This document shows, piece after piece, positions 14,689 to 26,500 of a stretch of 64,000 nucleotides of DNA. The position numbers were made by a program, and so were the translations under genes. The DNA comes from Cellulomonas sp. S1-8. GTDB lineage: Bacteria > Actinomycetota > Actinomycetes > Actinomycetales > Cellulomonadaceae. Numbering within the stretch: the stretch's first letter is position 1; every line of letters begins with the position of its first letter. The notes beneath the pieces are model-generated. The model made no database searches. It had not been told where the DNA came from and worked only from the letters and a program-made list of their open reading frames with translations. The DNA is taken from positions 1 to 64,000 of the forward strand of contig NZ_CP110806.1 of NCBI RefSeq assembly GCF_026184235.1. Direction: 5' to 3'.

Positions 14689-14895
14689 ATGGCCACCGGA
14701 ACTGTGAAGTGGTTCAACGCTGAGAAGGGCTTCGGCTTCATCGCCCCGTCCGACGGCTCCGCCGACGTGTTCGCGCACTTCAGCGCGATCGCCGACACCG
14801 GGGGCTTCCGTAGCCTCGACGAGAACCAGCAGGTCGAGTTCGACGTCACGCAGGGCCCCAAGGGCCTGCAGGCGTCCAACATCCGCCCGCTCTGA
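14689..14895 (+). CDS. cspA: Cold-shock protein CspA family
   Basis: The 68-residue product is a single OB-fold cold-shock domain with RNP1 KGFGFI at 16-21 and RNP2 DVFAHFS at 29-35. It begins [14 protein letters not shown], the standard actinobacterial Csp start. It binds single-stranded RNA and DNA and acts as an RNA chaperone. The ATG follows a gaaggaag ribosome site at 14676-14683. The in-frame extension upstream is discussed separately. A strong terminator follows at 14941-14976. Confidence 0.95.
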   Translation: MATGTVKWFNAEKGFGFIAPSDGSADVFAHFSAIADTGGFRSLDENQQVEFDVTQGPKGLQASNIRPL

Positions 14896-14940
14896 CTCAC
14901 ACCGGCTCCGGGGCGCGCGAGCGCCCCTGACCGATGCACC

Positions 14941-14976
14941 ACGAGAGCCGCGCAGCATCTGCTGCGCGGCTCTCGT
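14941..14976. terminator. Intrinsic terminator after cspA
   Basis: A perfect 17-base-pair inverted repeat (acgagagccgcgcagca) around a two-base loop, followed by cgtt. It ends cspA transcription; the T tract is short, as is usual in high-GC genomes. Confidence 0.8.
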
Positions 14977-15106
14977 CGTTGCGTACCGGGGAAACAGGGC
15001 GACGCGGCCGGGGATCAGCAGGGATCCTCCTCTCGGCCCGGCGGGAGACCTCCGCCGGGTGTCCCGCGTCCGGACGCTCCCGGACGCCTCTACCAGGAGG
15101 GGTGCC

Positions 15107-16333
15107 ATGACCAACGCGTTCCCCGTCGAGCTGCGCGGCGCCGCCGCGCCCACGCTCATGTGGGCCCACGAGCACGACGTCGAGCCGGCTGCGCTGCAGC
15201 AGCTGCGCAACATCGCCGCGCTGCCCTGGGTGCACGGGGTCCGCGTCATGCCCGACGTCCACCTGGGCAAGGGGGCGACGGTCGGGTCCGTCATCGCGAT
15301 GCGCGACGCGGTCTCCCCCAACGCCGTCGGCGTCGACATCGGCTGCGGCATGATCGGCGTCCGCACGTCCCTGACGGCGGACGACCTGCCGGACGACCTC
15401 CACGCGCTGCGCACGGCGGTGGAGGCCCGCATCCCCGTGGGTTTCCGCTCGCACGACGAGGCGGTCGACCTGCGCCGGCTGCGGCCCATCGGCGCGCGGG
15501 CGCAGACCGCCGAGGCGCTGCGGGGCGCGGATGCGTTCTGGGCCCGGTTCGACTCGCTGACGCCGCAGGTGCGGGACCTGGAGACGCGTGCGCGGCGCCA
15601 GCTCGGCTCGCTGGGCGGCGGGAACCACTTCCTCGAGGTGTGCCTGGACCAGGACGACGGCGTGTGGCTGCAGCTGCACTCCGGGTCCCGGAACATCGGC
15701 AAGACGCTCGTGGAGGTGCACGTCGCCGTCGCCAAGGGCCTGGCGCACAACCAGGGCCTCGTCGACCGGGACCTCGCGGTCCTGCTGACCGGCACACCGC
15801 AGATGGAGGCCTACCTGAACGACCTGTGGTGGGCGCAGGAGTACGCGGCCCGGTCCCGTGCGGTCATGATGACGCTGTTCGTCGACGCCGTACGGGCGAC
15901 GTTCTCCGACCGGGAGGTGACGTTCGAGGAGGTCGCGAACGTCCACCACAACTACGTGACGACCGAGCACATCGACGGCGCCGACCTCGTCGTGACCCGC
16001 AAGGGCGCGATCCGGGCCGGCGCGGGGGACCTGGGCCTCATCCCGGGGTCGATGGGGACGGGCTCGTACATCGTGCGCGGGCTGGGGAACCCGGCGTCGT
16101 ACTGGTCGGCGTCCCACGGCGCCGGCCGGCGCATGTCGCGGAACGCGGCCAAGCGGACGTTCACGCTCGACGACCTGGCGGCGCAGACCGCAGGCGTCGA
16201 GTGCCGCAAGGACGCCGGCGTGCTCGACGAGATCCCCGGTGCCTACAAGGACCTCGACCAGGTCATCGCCGCCCAGGCGGACCTGGTGGAGGTCGTCGCC
16301 CGGCTCCGGACGATCGTCTGCGTGAAGGGGTGA
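15107..16333 (+). CDS. rtcB: RtcB-type RNA ligase
   Basis: RtcB joins RNA 2',3'-cyclic phosphate or 3'-phosphate ends to 5'-OH ends using GTP and Mn2+, in RNA repair or tRNA restoration. The 408-residue product has the metal and guanylate ligands in family order: DIGCGMIG near 75, GGGNHFLE near 170, HSGSRNIG near 190, a VHHNYV segment near 282, and SHGAGRRMSR near 340, whose His is the guanylylation site. The ATG at 15107 follows aggagggg. No rtcA or rtcR lies nearby. It is framed by two strong terminators, so it is probably monocistronic. Confidence 0.93.
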   Translation: MTNAFPVELRGAAAPTLMWAHEHDVEPAALQQLRNIAALPWVHGVRVMPDVHLGKGATVGSVIAMRDAVSPNAVGVDIGCGMIGVRTSLTADDLPDDLHALRTAVEARIPVGFRSHDEAVDLRRLRPIGARAQTAEALRGADAFWARFDSLTPQVRDLETRARRQLGSLGGGNHFLEVCLDQDDGVWLQLHSGSRNIGKTLVEVHVAVAKGLAHNQGLVDRDLAVLLTGTPQMEAYLNDLWWAQEYAARSRAVMMTLFVDAVRATFSDREVTFEEVANVHHNYVTTEHIDGADLVVTRKGAIRAGAGDLGLIPGSMGTGSYIVRGLGNPASYWSASHGAGRRMSRNAAKRTFTLDDLAAQTAGVECRKDAGVLDEIPGAYKDLDQVIAAQADLVEVVARLRTIVCVKG

Positions 16334-16339
16334 CGGGCC

Positions 16340-16372
16340 GAAGGCCGTGCAGCAGTCTGCTGCGCGGCCTTC
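16340..16372. terminator. Intrinsic terminator after rtcB
   Basis: A 15-base-pair stem (gaaggccgtgcagca / tgctgcgcggccttc, one mismatch) seven bases after the rtcB stop, followed by gctctctcc. It could also serve the convergent gene on the minus strand. Confidence 0.75.
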
Positions 16373-16379
16373 GCTCTCT

Positions 16380-16411
16380 CCTGGTGTCGCTCAGCCCTGG
16401 TGTCGCTCAGC
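16380..16411 (+). repeat. 16-base perfect tandem repeat
   Basis: The unit cctggtgtcgctcagc occurs twice back to back. The second copy covers the stop codon of the minus-strand gene ending at 16407. Probably a slippage duplication. Confidence 0.8.
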
Positions 16412-16973
16412 GGCGCACCCCGCGCCGGGCCCGCGCGACGATGTCGGCGAGCACGTCGTCGGTGTAGACCGGTTCGGCCTCGTCGGTCACGACCCCCTCG
16501 TCGAGCGTCGCCCACTGCCAGTGCGGGTGGACGTCCGCGGTCGTCGCGTCGTCGTGCAGGCGCAGGTCCAGCAGCACGGCGTACCGGTAGCCGAACCGCC
16601 GCTGGATGGCCTGCGCGACTGCGAGGTCCGCCGCGCCGGGCGCCGCGGCGGACGCGTCGGCCGTCAGCTCGACCAGCAGCAGGTTGTGCTCCGGCCCGAG
16701 CCGGCCGCGCTGGTGGACGATCAGGTGCGGCGGCCGGTGCGTGGCGCCGTCCAGCCGCACCGACGACTCGAGCACCATGCCCGACCGGTCGTAGTCGGCG
16801 TCGACGTCCCACGTCCGCTCGACCATGCCGCGCAGCGCCCAGCCCAGGTGGAACGAGACCGTGCGTTCCGACGGTCGGCTCGTGCCAGCGGACGGGGCCA
16901 CGAGCGTCCACTCGTCGACGAGCGTGGTGGTGAGCGCGATGCGCACCCTGGCCTGCAGGTCGGCGAGCAGCAT
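16407..16973 (-). CDS. Hypothetical protein
   Basis: The 188-residue product is not a family I recognise. It has no signal peptide or membrane segment. The middle (HLIVHQRGRLGPEHNLLLVELTA near 83-105) and the run VAQAIQRRFGYRYAVLLDL near 119-137 resemble the alpha/beta core of a nuclease-like or PD-(D/E)XK-type fold, with LVELT as a possible beta strand before a helix. This is a weak impression. It converges on rtcB. Confidence 0.65.
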   Translation of the reverse strand: MLLADLQARVRIALTTTLVDEWTLVAPSAGTSRPSERTVSFHLGWALRGMVERTWDVDADYDRSGMVLESSVRLDGATHRPPHLIVHQRGRLGPEHNLLLVELTADASAAAPGAADLAVAQAIQRRFGYRYAVLLDLRLHDDATTADVHPHWQWATLDEGVVTDEAEPVYTDDVLADIVARARRGVRR

Positions 16974-17038
16974 GACGGGACGCTACCGCTGCGCAGCGGC
17001 GGCCGACCAGGACCTGTGGGTGCAGGTGCCCCGCCAGG

Positions 17039-17740
17039 TCACGCCATGCCGAGCTGCTCCCGGACGGGACCGAGGCCCTCGATGCGCATGTCCGGGCGCA
17101 GCGCGTCGGGCCGGGCGTCCCAGTCGGCGCGGTCGAGGACGAACAGCTGGCTGTCCACCGGGCCGCCCTCACGCGCCTGGTGCAGCACGCCGTTCTCGCG
17201 GTACCCGATCTTGCGGCTCACCCCCGCCGAGCCGGGGTTGTCGACGAACGCCGAGCTGGTCGCGTGCAGCGCGTCGAAGCCCTCGAACAGCAGGTGCAGC
17301 ACCATCAGCCGCATCCGCGTCCCGACGCCGCCGTGCTGGTGGCTCAGGCCGAGCCACGAGCCCGTCTCGGCCGTGCGCGTCACCAGGAAGTCCTTCGCGT
17401 AGAAGCCCTGCGTGCCCAGCGGCACGCCGTCGCGGACCACCGCGAGCTCGATCGCCCAGTCCGTGGGCGTCGTGCGCTGCCGCAGGCCCCACTGGTACGT
17501 CATGACGCTGCGCGCCACCTGCGTGGGCGTGCCGCGCGTCCACGGCACCAGGAACGGCATGTAGTCCTCGCGGTGCACGCCCCGCGCGGCGAGCCGGGCC
17601 AGGTCCAGCAGCATCCGGTCGTCCGGGGCGCGCAGCTCGAGGTCACCGCAGACGACGCGCAGGCCGGTCAGCGGCCAGATCTCGACGTCGGTGAGGGCGG
17701 GGGACGGGTCGACGGGCGGCGTCGGGGAGGCGTCGTTCAC
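17039..17740 (-). CDS. GNAT family N-acetyltransferase
   Basis: The 233-residue product is an acetyl-CoA-dependent acetyltransferase of the RimJ/RimL-like type. It has the segment TDWAIELAVVRDGVPLGTQGF, then SWLGLSHQHGGVGTRMRLMV, where Q/RxxGxG/A binds acetyl-CoA, then FVDNPGSAGVSRKIGYREN, a common GNAT ending. The GTG at 17740 is chosen because ggggagg precedes it; the frame continues upstream without coding character. The substrate cannot be told from sequence. Confidence 0.85.
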   Translation of the reverse strand: MNDASPTPPVDPSPALTDVEIWPLTGLRVVCGDLELRAPDDRMLLDLARLAARGVHREDYMPFLVPWTRGTPTQVARSVMTYQWGLRQRTTPTDWAIELAVVRDGVPLGTQGFYAKDFLVTRTAETGSWLGLSHQHGGVGTRMRLMVLHLLFEGFDALHATSSAFVDNPGSAGVSRKIGYRENGVLHQAREGGPVDSQLFVLDRADWDARPDALRPDMRIEGLGPVREQLGMA

Positions 17741-17827
17741 CGCTGCAGCCTCCCCGGCGCGCGGGGGCGGGGTCAATACGGAACCTCCGAGCACGGGGCG
17801 GGCACCGGCGGGCTGCCGGGCAAGGTG

Positions 17828-17862
17828 GCGAGGGCGTCGCGCGCAACACGCGACGCCCTCGC
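17828..17862. terminator. Hairpin downstream of the cellulase gene
   Basis: A perfect 14-base-pair stem gcgagggcgtcgcg / cgcgacgccctcgc around a seven-base loop, between the cellulase stop and the GNAT start on the same strand. Probably a second terminator insulating the two genes. Confidence 0.65.
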
Positions 17863-17938
17863 CCGACGTCCGACTGCCCCCGCGTCGGACGTCAAGCCCG
17901 GGCGGACGGAAGCGGGCCGCCCGCCCGGGGTTTGAAGC

Positions 17939-17981
17939 GGTCCCGATCCGGCGACGTCGGGGGTCGAGCCGGACCGGGACC
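17939..17981. terminator. Terminator just after the cellulase stop
   Basis: Inverted repeat ggtcccgatccggc / gccggaccgggacc, with one mispair, begins about seven bases after the cellulase stop codon on the minus strand. Confidence 0.65.
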
Positions 17982-17988
17982 CGTCTGG

Positions 17989-21621
<3,633 letters not shown>

Positions 21622-21636
21622 TTAGGCGCGGGCATA

Positions 21637-21675
21637 CGCCGGCCCCGGACCGTCGGGGACGGGCCGGGGCCGGCG
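21637..21675. terminator. Terminator after the Ala/Lys-rich protein gene
   Basis: A 12-base-pair perfect stem cgccggccccgg / ccggggccggcg just past the stop of the minus-strand gene that ends at 21693. Confidence 0.7.
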
Positions 21676-21692
21676 TTCGGGTGGTGCAGCGA

Positions 21693-22535
21693 TCAGATCG
21701 CGGGGGTCTCGCCCTCGTCCGGGGTCTTCGGCGCCGAGCGGCGGGTGGCCTTGCGCGCGGTCTCCTGCGCGGCCTCCTTGGCCTCCTTGGCCTTGTCGCC
21801 GATCTCCTCGCTCGCGTGCGCGACGGCCTCGGCGGCCTTGTCCGCTGCCTCGCGACCCTTCGCGACGGCCGCGCCGGCAGCCTCGCCGACCGCGTCCGCT
21901 GCGTCGCCGACGGCGGTCTGCGCGCGTGCCTTGAGCGACTCCCCGCCGAGCGAGTCCGCGGGCTCCCACGGCTCGGCCCAGGGGTCGGTGGTCGAGCGCG
22001 AGCGGAGCCAGGCGAAGACCGCCGCGCCCGCACCCGCGAGACCGGCGACGACCCAGAACACCTTGGCGCCCGAGTGCGAGCGATCGGCCTTGGCGGCCTC
22101 CTTGGCGGCCTTGCGCGCCGCCTTCGCGACCTTCTTCGAGTGCTTGCCGGCCTTCCCGGCCGCGACGTCGGCCGCGTGCTCGACCTGCGCGCCGGCCTTG
22201 ACCGCGGCTGCGTTGAGCGCGGCGACCAGCGCCGGGATCAGGTCGTCGACGAGCTTGTCGTGCGCCGTGTCGATCGCCGGCGTCGCCTTCCTGGCGGCCT
22301 TCTCGACCTGGGGCGCCGCGGTCTTGACGCTCTCCTTGTACAGGTGCTCCGCGCGGGGCAGGAGCCAGTCGATGAACGCCTCCACCTTGGGCGTCGTCCA
22401 CTCCTTGGCGTGCCCGGCCGCGTCGGAGGCCTTCGCCGCCGCGTCCTTGGCGCCGTCGGCGAGCGATGCTCCCAGGTCGGCCGCCTGCCCCTTGAGGCGT
22501 TCGGTGTCCACGTCGATCTTCGGACGATGGGTCAT
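21693..22535 (-). CDS. Ala/Lys-rich protein with one membrane segment
   Basis: The 280-residue product is dominated by Ala-, Lys- and Glu-rich helical stretches, in the style of histone H1 or LEA-like proteins. It has a single hydrophobic segment near 158-176 (AKVFWVVAGLAGAGAAVFAW). The N-terminal 150 residues and C-terminal 75 residues are probably amphipathic helices or coiled coil. The ATG at 22535 gives MTHRPKIDVDTERLKG. Similar proteins are common near ppi genes in actinobacteria, and their function is unknown. It diverges from the cyclophilin gene. Confidence 0.75.
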   Translation of the reverse strand: MTHRPKIDVDTERLKGQAADLGASLADGAKDAAAKASDAAGHAKEWTTPKVEAFIDWLLPRAEHLYKESVKTAAPQVEKAARKATPAIDTAHDKLVDDLIPALVAALNAAAVKAGAQVEHAADVAAGKAGKHSKKVAKAARKAAKEAAKADRSHSGAKVFWVVAGLAGAGAAVFAWLRSRSTTDPWAEPWEPADSLGGESLKARAQTAVGDAADAVGEAAGAAVAKGREAADKAAEAVAHASEEIGDKAKEAKEAAQETARKATRRSAPKTPDEGETPAI

Positions 22536-22704
22536 GTGCCACTCCCGCGCTGTCTCGGACTGCTCTCGACTGGTCGGCGACGCTGTGACCTCACACTCTG
22601 CCACTGCCGGGCCACTCGTGCCTGATGCACGCCGGTGGTTCGCCAGCGGCGAAGTGCACGGTGCGACCGGGTGCGACGTCGGCGACGGGTGCCAGACTGG
22701 TGCC

Positions 22705-23244
22705 ATGTTCGCGACCATCCACACGTCCGCCGGTGACATCCGGGTCGAGCTGTACGAGAACCACGCACCGCGCACCGTCGACAACTTCGTCGGCCTCGCG
22801 CAGGGTTCGATCGAGTGGACGGACCCCTCGACGGGTGCGCCCCGGACCGACCCCCTGTACTCCGGCGTGGTGTTCCACCGCGTCATCCCCGACTTCATGA
22901 TCCAGGGCGGGGACCCGCTCGGCAACGGCCGTGGCGGCCCGGGCTACCAGTTCGACGACGAGATCCACCCCGAGCTGACGTTCTCCGAGCCCTACCTGCT
23001 CGCGATGGCGAACGCCGGCAAGCAGCTCAACCCCGTGACCGGCAAGGTCGGCGGGACCAACGGCTCGCAGTTCTTCATCTCGGTCGCCGCGACCACGTGG
23101 CTCAACGGCAAGCACACGATCTTCGGCAAGGTCGCCGACGACGCCAGCCGGAAGGTGGTCGACGCGATCGCTGCGCTGCCGACCCGTCCGGGCGACCGCC
23201 CCGTGCAGGACGTGACCATCACGTCGATCGACGTGGAGGGCTGA
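22705..23244 (+). CDS. Peptidyl-prolyl cis-trans isomerase, cyclophilin type
   Basis: The 179-residue cytoplasmic cyclophilin catalyses proline isomerisation in protein folding. It shows FHRVIPDFMIQGGD near 53-66, with the catalytic Arg, and GSQFFISVA near 118-126. There is no signal peptide. The ATG at 22705 gives the usual short N-terminus MFATIHTSAGDIRVELYEN. The stop is directly followed by the rhomboid gene region, the conserved actinobacterial order. Confidence 0.95.
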   Translation: MFATIHTSAGDIRVELYENHAPRTVDNFVGLAQGSIEWTDPSTGAPRTDPLYSGVVFHRVIPDFMIQGGDPLGNGRGGPGYQFDDEIHPELTFSEPYLLAMANAGKQLNPVTGKVGGTNGSQFFISVAATTWLNGKHTIFGKVADDASRKVVDAIAALPTRPGDRPVQDVTITSIDVEG

Positions 23245-23347
23245 CATCAGCGGCTCCTCCGTCCCGGGCGGCCCCCTCGCGGGGCCGCCCGCGGCACCCG
23301 GCGACGACGGGTCGCAGCCCCCGGTCTGCCCCCGTCACCCGGACCGC

Positions 23348-24139
23348 GTGGCGTACGTCCGGTGCCAGCGGTGCGGGCGCCCCGCGTGCCCGGACTGCCA
23401 GCGGCCCGCGCCGGTGGGCGTGCACTGCGTGGACTGCGTCGCGGAGGCGGCGCGGACCGCGCCGGAAGGTCGCACCGTCTTCGGCGGGCGCGTGCGCGGG
23501 GGGCGTCCCGTCGTCACCCTGACGCTCATCGCGCTGTGCGCCGTGTCCTACGTGCTGCAGCTGACCGTGACGGGCTGGACCTCGCAGTGGGCGTTCAGCC
23601 CGGTGGCCGGCGCCTTCGAGCCGTGGCGCTTCCTTACGGCCGCGTTCCTGCACTCCCCGGGGCAGATCTTCCACATCCTGTTCAACATGATCGCCCTGTA
23701 CATGGTCGGGCCGTACCTCGAGTCGACGCTCGGCCGCGCGCGGTTCGCGACGCTCTACCTGGTCAGCGCACTGGGCGGGTCGGTCGGGGCCGTGCTGCTC
23801 GCCCCGGCGACGGACACGTGGACCACGGCGATGGTCGGCGCGTCGGGCGCGGTGTTCGGGATGTTCGGTGCGGTGCTCGTGGTGCTGCGGCGCCTCGGCC
23901 GTGACGCCGGCCCCATCATCGGGATCCTCGTCCTCAACGGCGTCCTGGGCTTCGTCCTGCCGGGCATCGCGTGGCAGGCGCACCTCGGTGGCCTCGTCGT
24001 CGGCGCGGCCCTCGGCGCCGCCTACGCGTACGCGCCCCGGGAACGTCGTGCGCTCGTGGGGTGGGCCGCGCCGCTGGCGCTGCTCGTCCTGCTCGGTGCC
24101 ACGACGTGGGGGATGTACGCGTCGTACGGCCTGGTGTGA
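23348..24139 (+). CDS. Rhomboid family intramembrane serine protease
   Basis: Rhomboids cleave membrane proteins within the bilayer. The 263-residue form from GTG 23348 has six or seven membrane segments, a HILFNMIALYMVG segment near 107-119, the catalytic Ser in GASGAVFG near 163-170 and the catalytic His in AHLGGLVVG near 212. The N-terminus carries a Cys-rich zinc-finger-like module (CQRCGRPACPDC, then HCVDC). Its first ligands (CPRHPDR) lie upstream of this GTG and are still in frame. A frame with a strong ggaggg site would start at ATC 23246, so the true protein is probably 297 residues. Confidence 0.9.
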   Translation: MAYVRCQRCGRPACPDCQRPAPVGVHCVDCVAEAARTAPEGRTVFGGRVRGGRPVVTLTLIALCAVSYVLQLTVTGWTSQWAFSPVAGAFEPWRFLTAAFLHSPGQIFHILFNMIALYMVGPYLESTLGRARFATLYLVSALGGSVGAVLLAPATDTWTTAMVGASGAVFGMFGAVLVVLRRLGRDAGPIIGILVLNGVLGFVLPGIAWQAHLGGLVVGAALGAAYAYAPRERRALVGWAAPLALLVLLGATTWGMYASYGLV

Positions 24140-24209
24140 CGGGCCTGGTGCGAGGGGCGTTCTGTGACCGGCCTGGGGCGACGTCCGCCCGGGCCGCTGC
24201 CCGGGGGGC

Positions 24210-24229
24210 GAACTACACCGGTGTAGTTC
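24210..24229. promoter_or_regulatory. 20-base perfect palindrome
   Basis: A perfect inverted repeat with core tacaccggtgta, flanked by gaac and gttc, in the gap between the rhomboid gene and crgA. The ten-base core acaccggtgt recurs at 24704-24713 on the other side of crgA. The binding protein is unknown. Confidence 0.6.
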
Positions 24230-24282
24230 TCCACAGGTCTGTGCACTGCCTGTGGACGGCCCGTAGGACCGCCTGTGGACGA
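24227..24282. promoter_or_regulatory. Cluster of DnaA-box-like sites
   Basis: Three near-consensus nine-mers at regular spacing: ttctccaca 24227-24235, tgtggacgg 24251-24259 and tgtggacga 24274-24282. The starts are 24 and 23 bases apart. They lie about 22 kb from oriC, between convergent genes. They may titrate DnaA or form part of a regulatory site. Confidence 0.4.
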
Positions 24283-24346
24283 GACTGTGGGCAGAGCGAC
24301 GCGCCCTGCCCCACCGGCCGACGACGACCGCGCCGACGAGGTCCGA

Positions 24347-24598
24347 TCAGCGCCAGCGGGTGAGCATGCCGAAGCCCACGATGATGATCGCGAAGCCGAT
24401 CGCCAGGTTCCACTGACCGAGGCCGGGGACGGGGTAGCCGGCGCCCGGGGACAGGTAGGTGACGACGAGCCAGACCAGCCCGAGGATCATCAGCCCCAGG
24501 GACAGGGGCAGGAACCAGCGGGGCAGCGGCGGCAGCGGGGTGGCCTTCGCGGGCGGCGGGGTGTACGTCGCCTTCTTGCGCGACTTCGACTCGGGCAC
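24347..24598 (-). CDS. crgA: Cell division protein CrgA
   Basis: CrgA is a small actinobacterial septation protein that interacts with FtsZ, FtsQ and penicillin-binding proteins. The 83-residue product has a basic, Pro-rich cytoplasmic N-terminus and two membrane segments, about 29-47 (WFLPLSLGLMILGLVWLVV) and 62-79. The GTG at 24598 follows an aggag site; the upstream in-frame extension has no coding character. Position beside the rhomboid, DUF881 and sortase genes is conserved in this phylum. Confidence 0.92.
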   Translation of the reverse strand: MPESKSRKKATYTPPPAKATPLPPLPRWFLPLSLGLMILGLVWLVVTYLSPGAGYPVPGLGQWNLAIGFAIIIVGFGMLTRWR

Positions 24599-24703
24599 GG
24601 GCGTGGCTCCTGTCTGCGACGGTGCGGTGAGCAGGCGGGGCATCGACGCCACCGCGAGGACCAGGACGGTGGGCCGTCCGGGTGCCCCGTGTCGTCGACC
24701 TGC

Positions 24704-24713
24704 ACACCGGTGT
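24704..24713. promoter_or_regulatory. Second copy of the acaccggtgt palindrome
   Basis: A ten-base palindrome identical to the core of the site at 24210-24229. It lies in the divergent promoter region between crgA and the DUF881 gene, about 106 bases upstream of the crgA start. Confidence 0.45.
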
Positions 24714-24824
24714 CGGCATGCTGCCGAACGTGACCTAGCGTAGTGCCGTCGTCCCGCGTGCCGTGCGGGAAGCCCGCGAGGGCCGGCACGGGGCGCGGCG
24801 GACGACGCAGCGGAGGGAGCAGAG

Positions 24825-25682
24825 GTGACGCACGACGGGAACCGGGCGGACACCCGCCCCACGCGGCCGCGTCGCCGCGGCCTGGGTCGCGGAGCCGTCG
24901 CGGTCGGCCTGGTCCTGGGGCTGTCCGGTCTGCTGTTCACCGTCAACGCGCGCAGCACCAGCGCGGGCGAGGCCCGTCACCCGCAGGACCTGCGCGAGCT
25001 CACCGAGCAGAAGGCCGCCACTGTCGAGCGGCTGTCCCTCGAGGTGGACGCCCTGCGCTCGCAGGTCGAGACGCTCGCCGCCGAGCAGAACGCCCTCGCC
25101 GGCCTGCCGGTCGTCACCGCGGGCGCGGGCGCCCTCGTCGCCGGGGGATCGGTCCCCGTCGCCGGCCGGGGCCTGGTCGTCCGGCTCGACGACGCCCCCG
25201 TCGACTCGCGTCGCGAGGACGTCAACCCCGACATGCTCGTCGTGCACCAGCAGGACATCCAGTCGGTGATGAACGCGCTGTGGGCCGGCGGCGCCGAGGC
25301 GATGGGCCTGATGGACCAGCGCGTCGTGTCGACCACCGGGGTGCAGTGCCAGGGCAACGTGCTGCGCCTGCACGGACGCATGTACTCCCCGCCGTTCGTC
25401 ATCACGGCGGTGGGCGACCCCGACCTGCTGCGCGCCGCCCTCGACGACGACCTGGCCGTGAGCAGCTACATCCGCGACGCGGGCGAGCTCGGGCTGGGCT
25501 GGCACGTCGAGGACCGCACGGACCTGGCGCTGCCCGCCTACTCCGGCGCCACCGAGCTCACCTGGGCGCACGTGCCCGACGACGTCGAGGTGCTGCCCGG
25601 CCTCCCGGCCGCGACGACGACCGGCGACGACGCCCTCGCCGGCGACGCCCTCGCCGGCGACGCGGCGGAGGCCGAGCTGTGA
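24825..25682 (+). CDS. DUF881 family protein
   Basis: The 285-residue product has a short basic N-terminus, a single membrane segment near 22-45, a predicted coiled coil (about 50-85, with repeated Leu and Glu), and then the extracellular DUF881 domain with conserved VRLDDAPVD and DIQSVMNALWAGGAEAM. The GTG start follows a ggaggga site. The family lies beside divisome and sortase genes in actinobacteria. The function is unknown, with a cell-division or wall role inferred from context. It overlaps the sortase gene by four bases. Confidence 0.88.
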   Translation: MTHDGNRADTRPTRPRRRGLGRGAVAVGLVLGLSGLLFTVNARSTSAGEARHPQDLRELTEQKAATVERLSLEVDALRSQVETLAAEQNALAGLPVVTAGAGALVAGGSVPVAGRGLVVRLDDAPVDSRREDVNPDMLVVHQQDIQSVMNALWAGGAEAMGLMDQRVVSTTGVQCQGNVLRLHGRMYSPPFVITAVGDPDLLRAALDDDLAVSSYIRDAGELGLGWHVEDRTDLALPAYSGATELTWAHVPDDVEVLPGLPAATTTGDDALAGDALAGDAAEAEL

Positions 25683-26446
25683 ACGCCGCGCCCGCCGCGG
25701 TGCGGCCGCCCGCGCACGCCCGCACGCCACGGCCCCGGACCGCCGCGACGTTCGTGTACGGCGCCGTCGGGGTGCTCGGCGAGCTGCTCATCACCATCGG
25801 CGTCCTGCTGCTCGGGTTCCTCGTGTGGCAGCTGTGGTGGACGGACGTCGAGGGCAACGCCGTGCAGGCGGAGATCGTGCGCGAGCTCGACTTCGAGCAG
25901 CCCGTCGTCACGGCGGCCGACGACGGGATCGCCGAGCCGCGGCGCGACGAGCCGCCCGTGATGGACGAGCCGGCCCACGCGACGACGTTCGCGACGCTGC
26001 AGGTGCCGCGGTGGGTCGGGGAGCAGGAGCGCCCGATCTCGCAGGGCACGGACCGTCCCACGGTGCTCGACGTGCTCGGCATCGGCCACTACGAGGGCAC
26101 CGCGATGCCGGGCGGCGTCGGCAACTTCGCGCTCGCCGGCCACCGCGTGACGTTCGGCAAGCCGTTCAACCGCATCGAGGAGCTGCAGGTCGGCGACGCG
26201 ATGGTCGTGCGGACCACGGACACCTGGTACGTCTACAAGGTGACGGCGACGGAGGTCGTCATGCCCGCCGAGGTCCGCGTGATCGCGCCCGTGCCCAACC
26301 AGCCGGACGCCACGCCGACCGAGCGGTTCATCACCCTGACGACCTGCCACCCCATGTTCTCGGCGCGCGAGCGGTACGTCGTCCACGGCGTGCTCGACTA
26401 CTGGGCGCCCGTGGCCGACGGCACCCCCGCCGAGCTGCTGGGATGA
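25679..26446 (+). CDS. Class E sortase
   Basis: Sortases attach surface proteins to peptidoglycan by cleaving at an LPXTG-like motif (LAXTG for class E) and transferring to the cross-bridge. The 255-residue product has an N-terminal membrane anchor near 32-56, the catalytic His in FALAGHRVTFG, the Cys in TLTTCHP, and the Arg in ARERYVVHG. The GTG overlaps the DUF881 stop as GTGA, so translation is coupled. The cellulase in this window has no sorting signal, so substrates must lie elsewhere. Confidence 0.93.
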   Translation: MNAAPAAVRPPAHARTPRPRTAATFVYGAVGVLGELLITIGVLLLGFLVWQLWWTDVEGNAVQAEIVRELDFEQPVVTAADDGIAEPRRDEPPVMDEPAHATTFATLQVPRWVGEQERPISQGTDRPTVLDVLGIGHYEGTAMPGGVGNFALAGHRVTFGKPFNRIEELQVGDAMVVRTTDTWYVYKVTATEVVMPAEVRVIAPVPNQPDATPTERFITLTTCHPMFSARERYVVHGVLDYWAPVADGTPAELLG

Positions 26447-26500
26447 CGGCCGGGTGACCGGCAGGCGGGACCGGGCTGGGCGGACGACGACGGGAGGCAC

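Noticed and set aside
24210..24229. Palindrome read as a parS or LexA site
   Set aside because: It does not match parS (tgtttcacgtgaaaca) and its gaac/gttc half-sites are 12 bases apart, not four as in actinobacterial SOS boxes.
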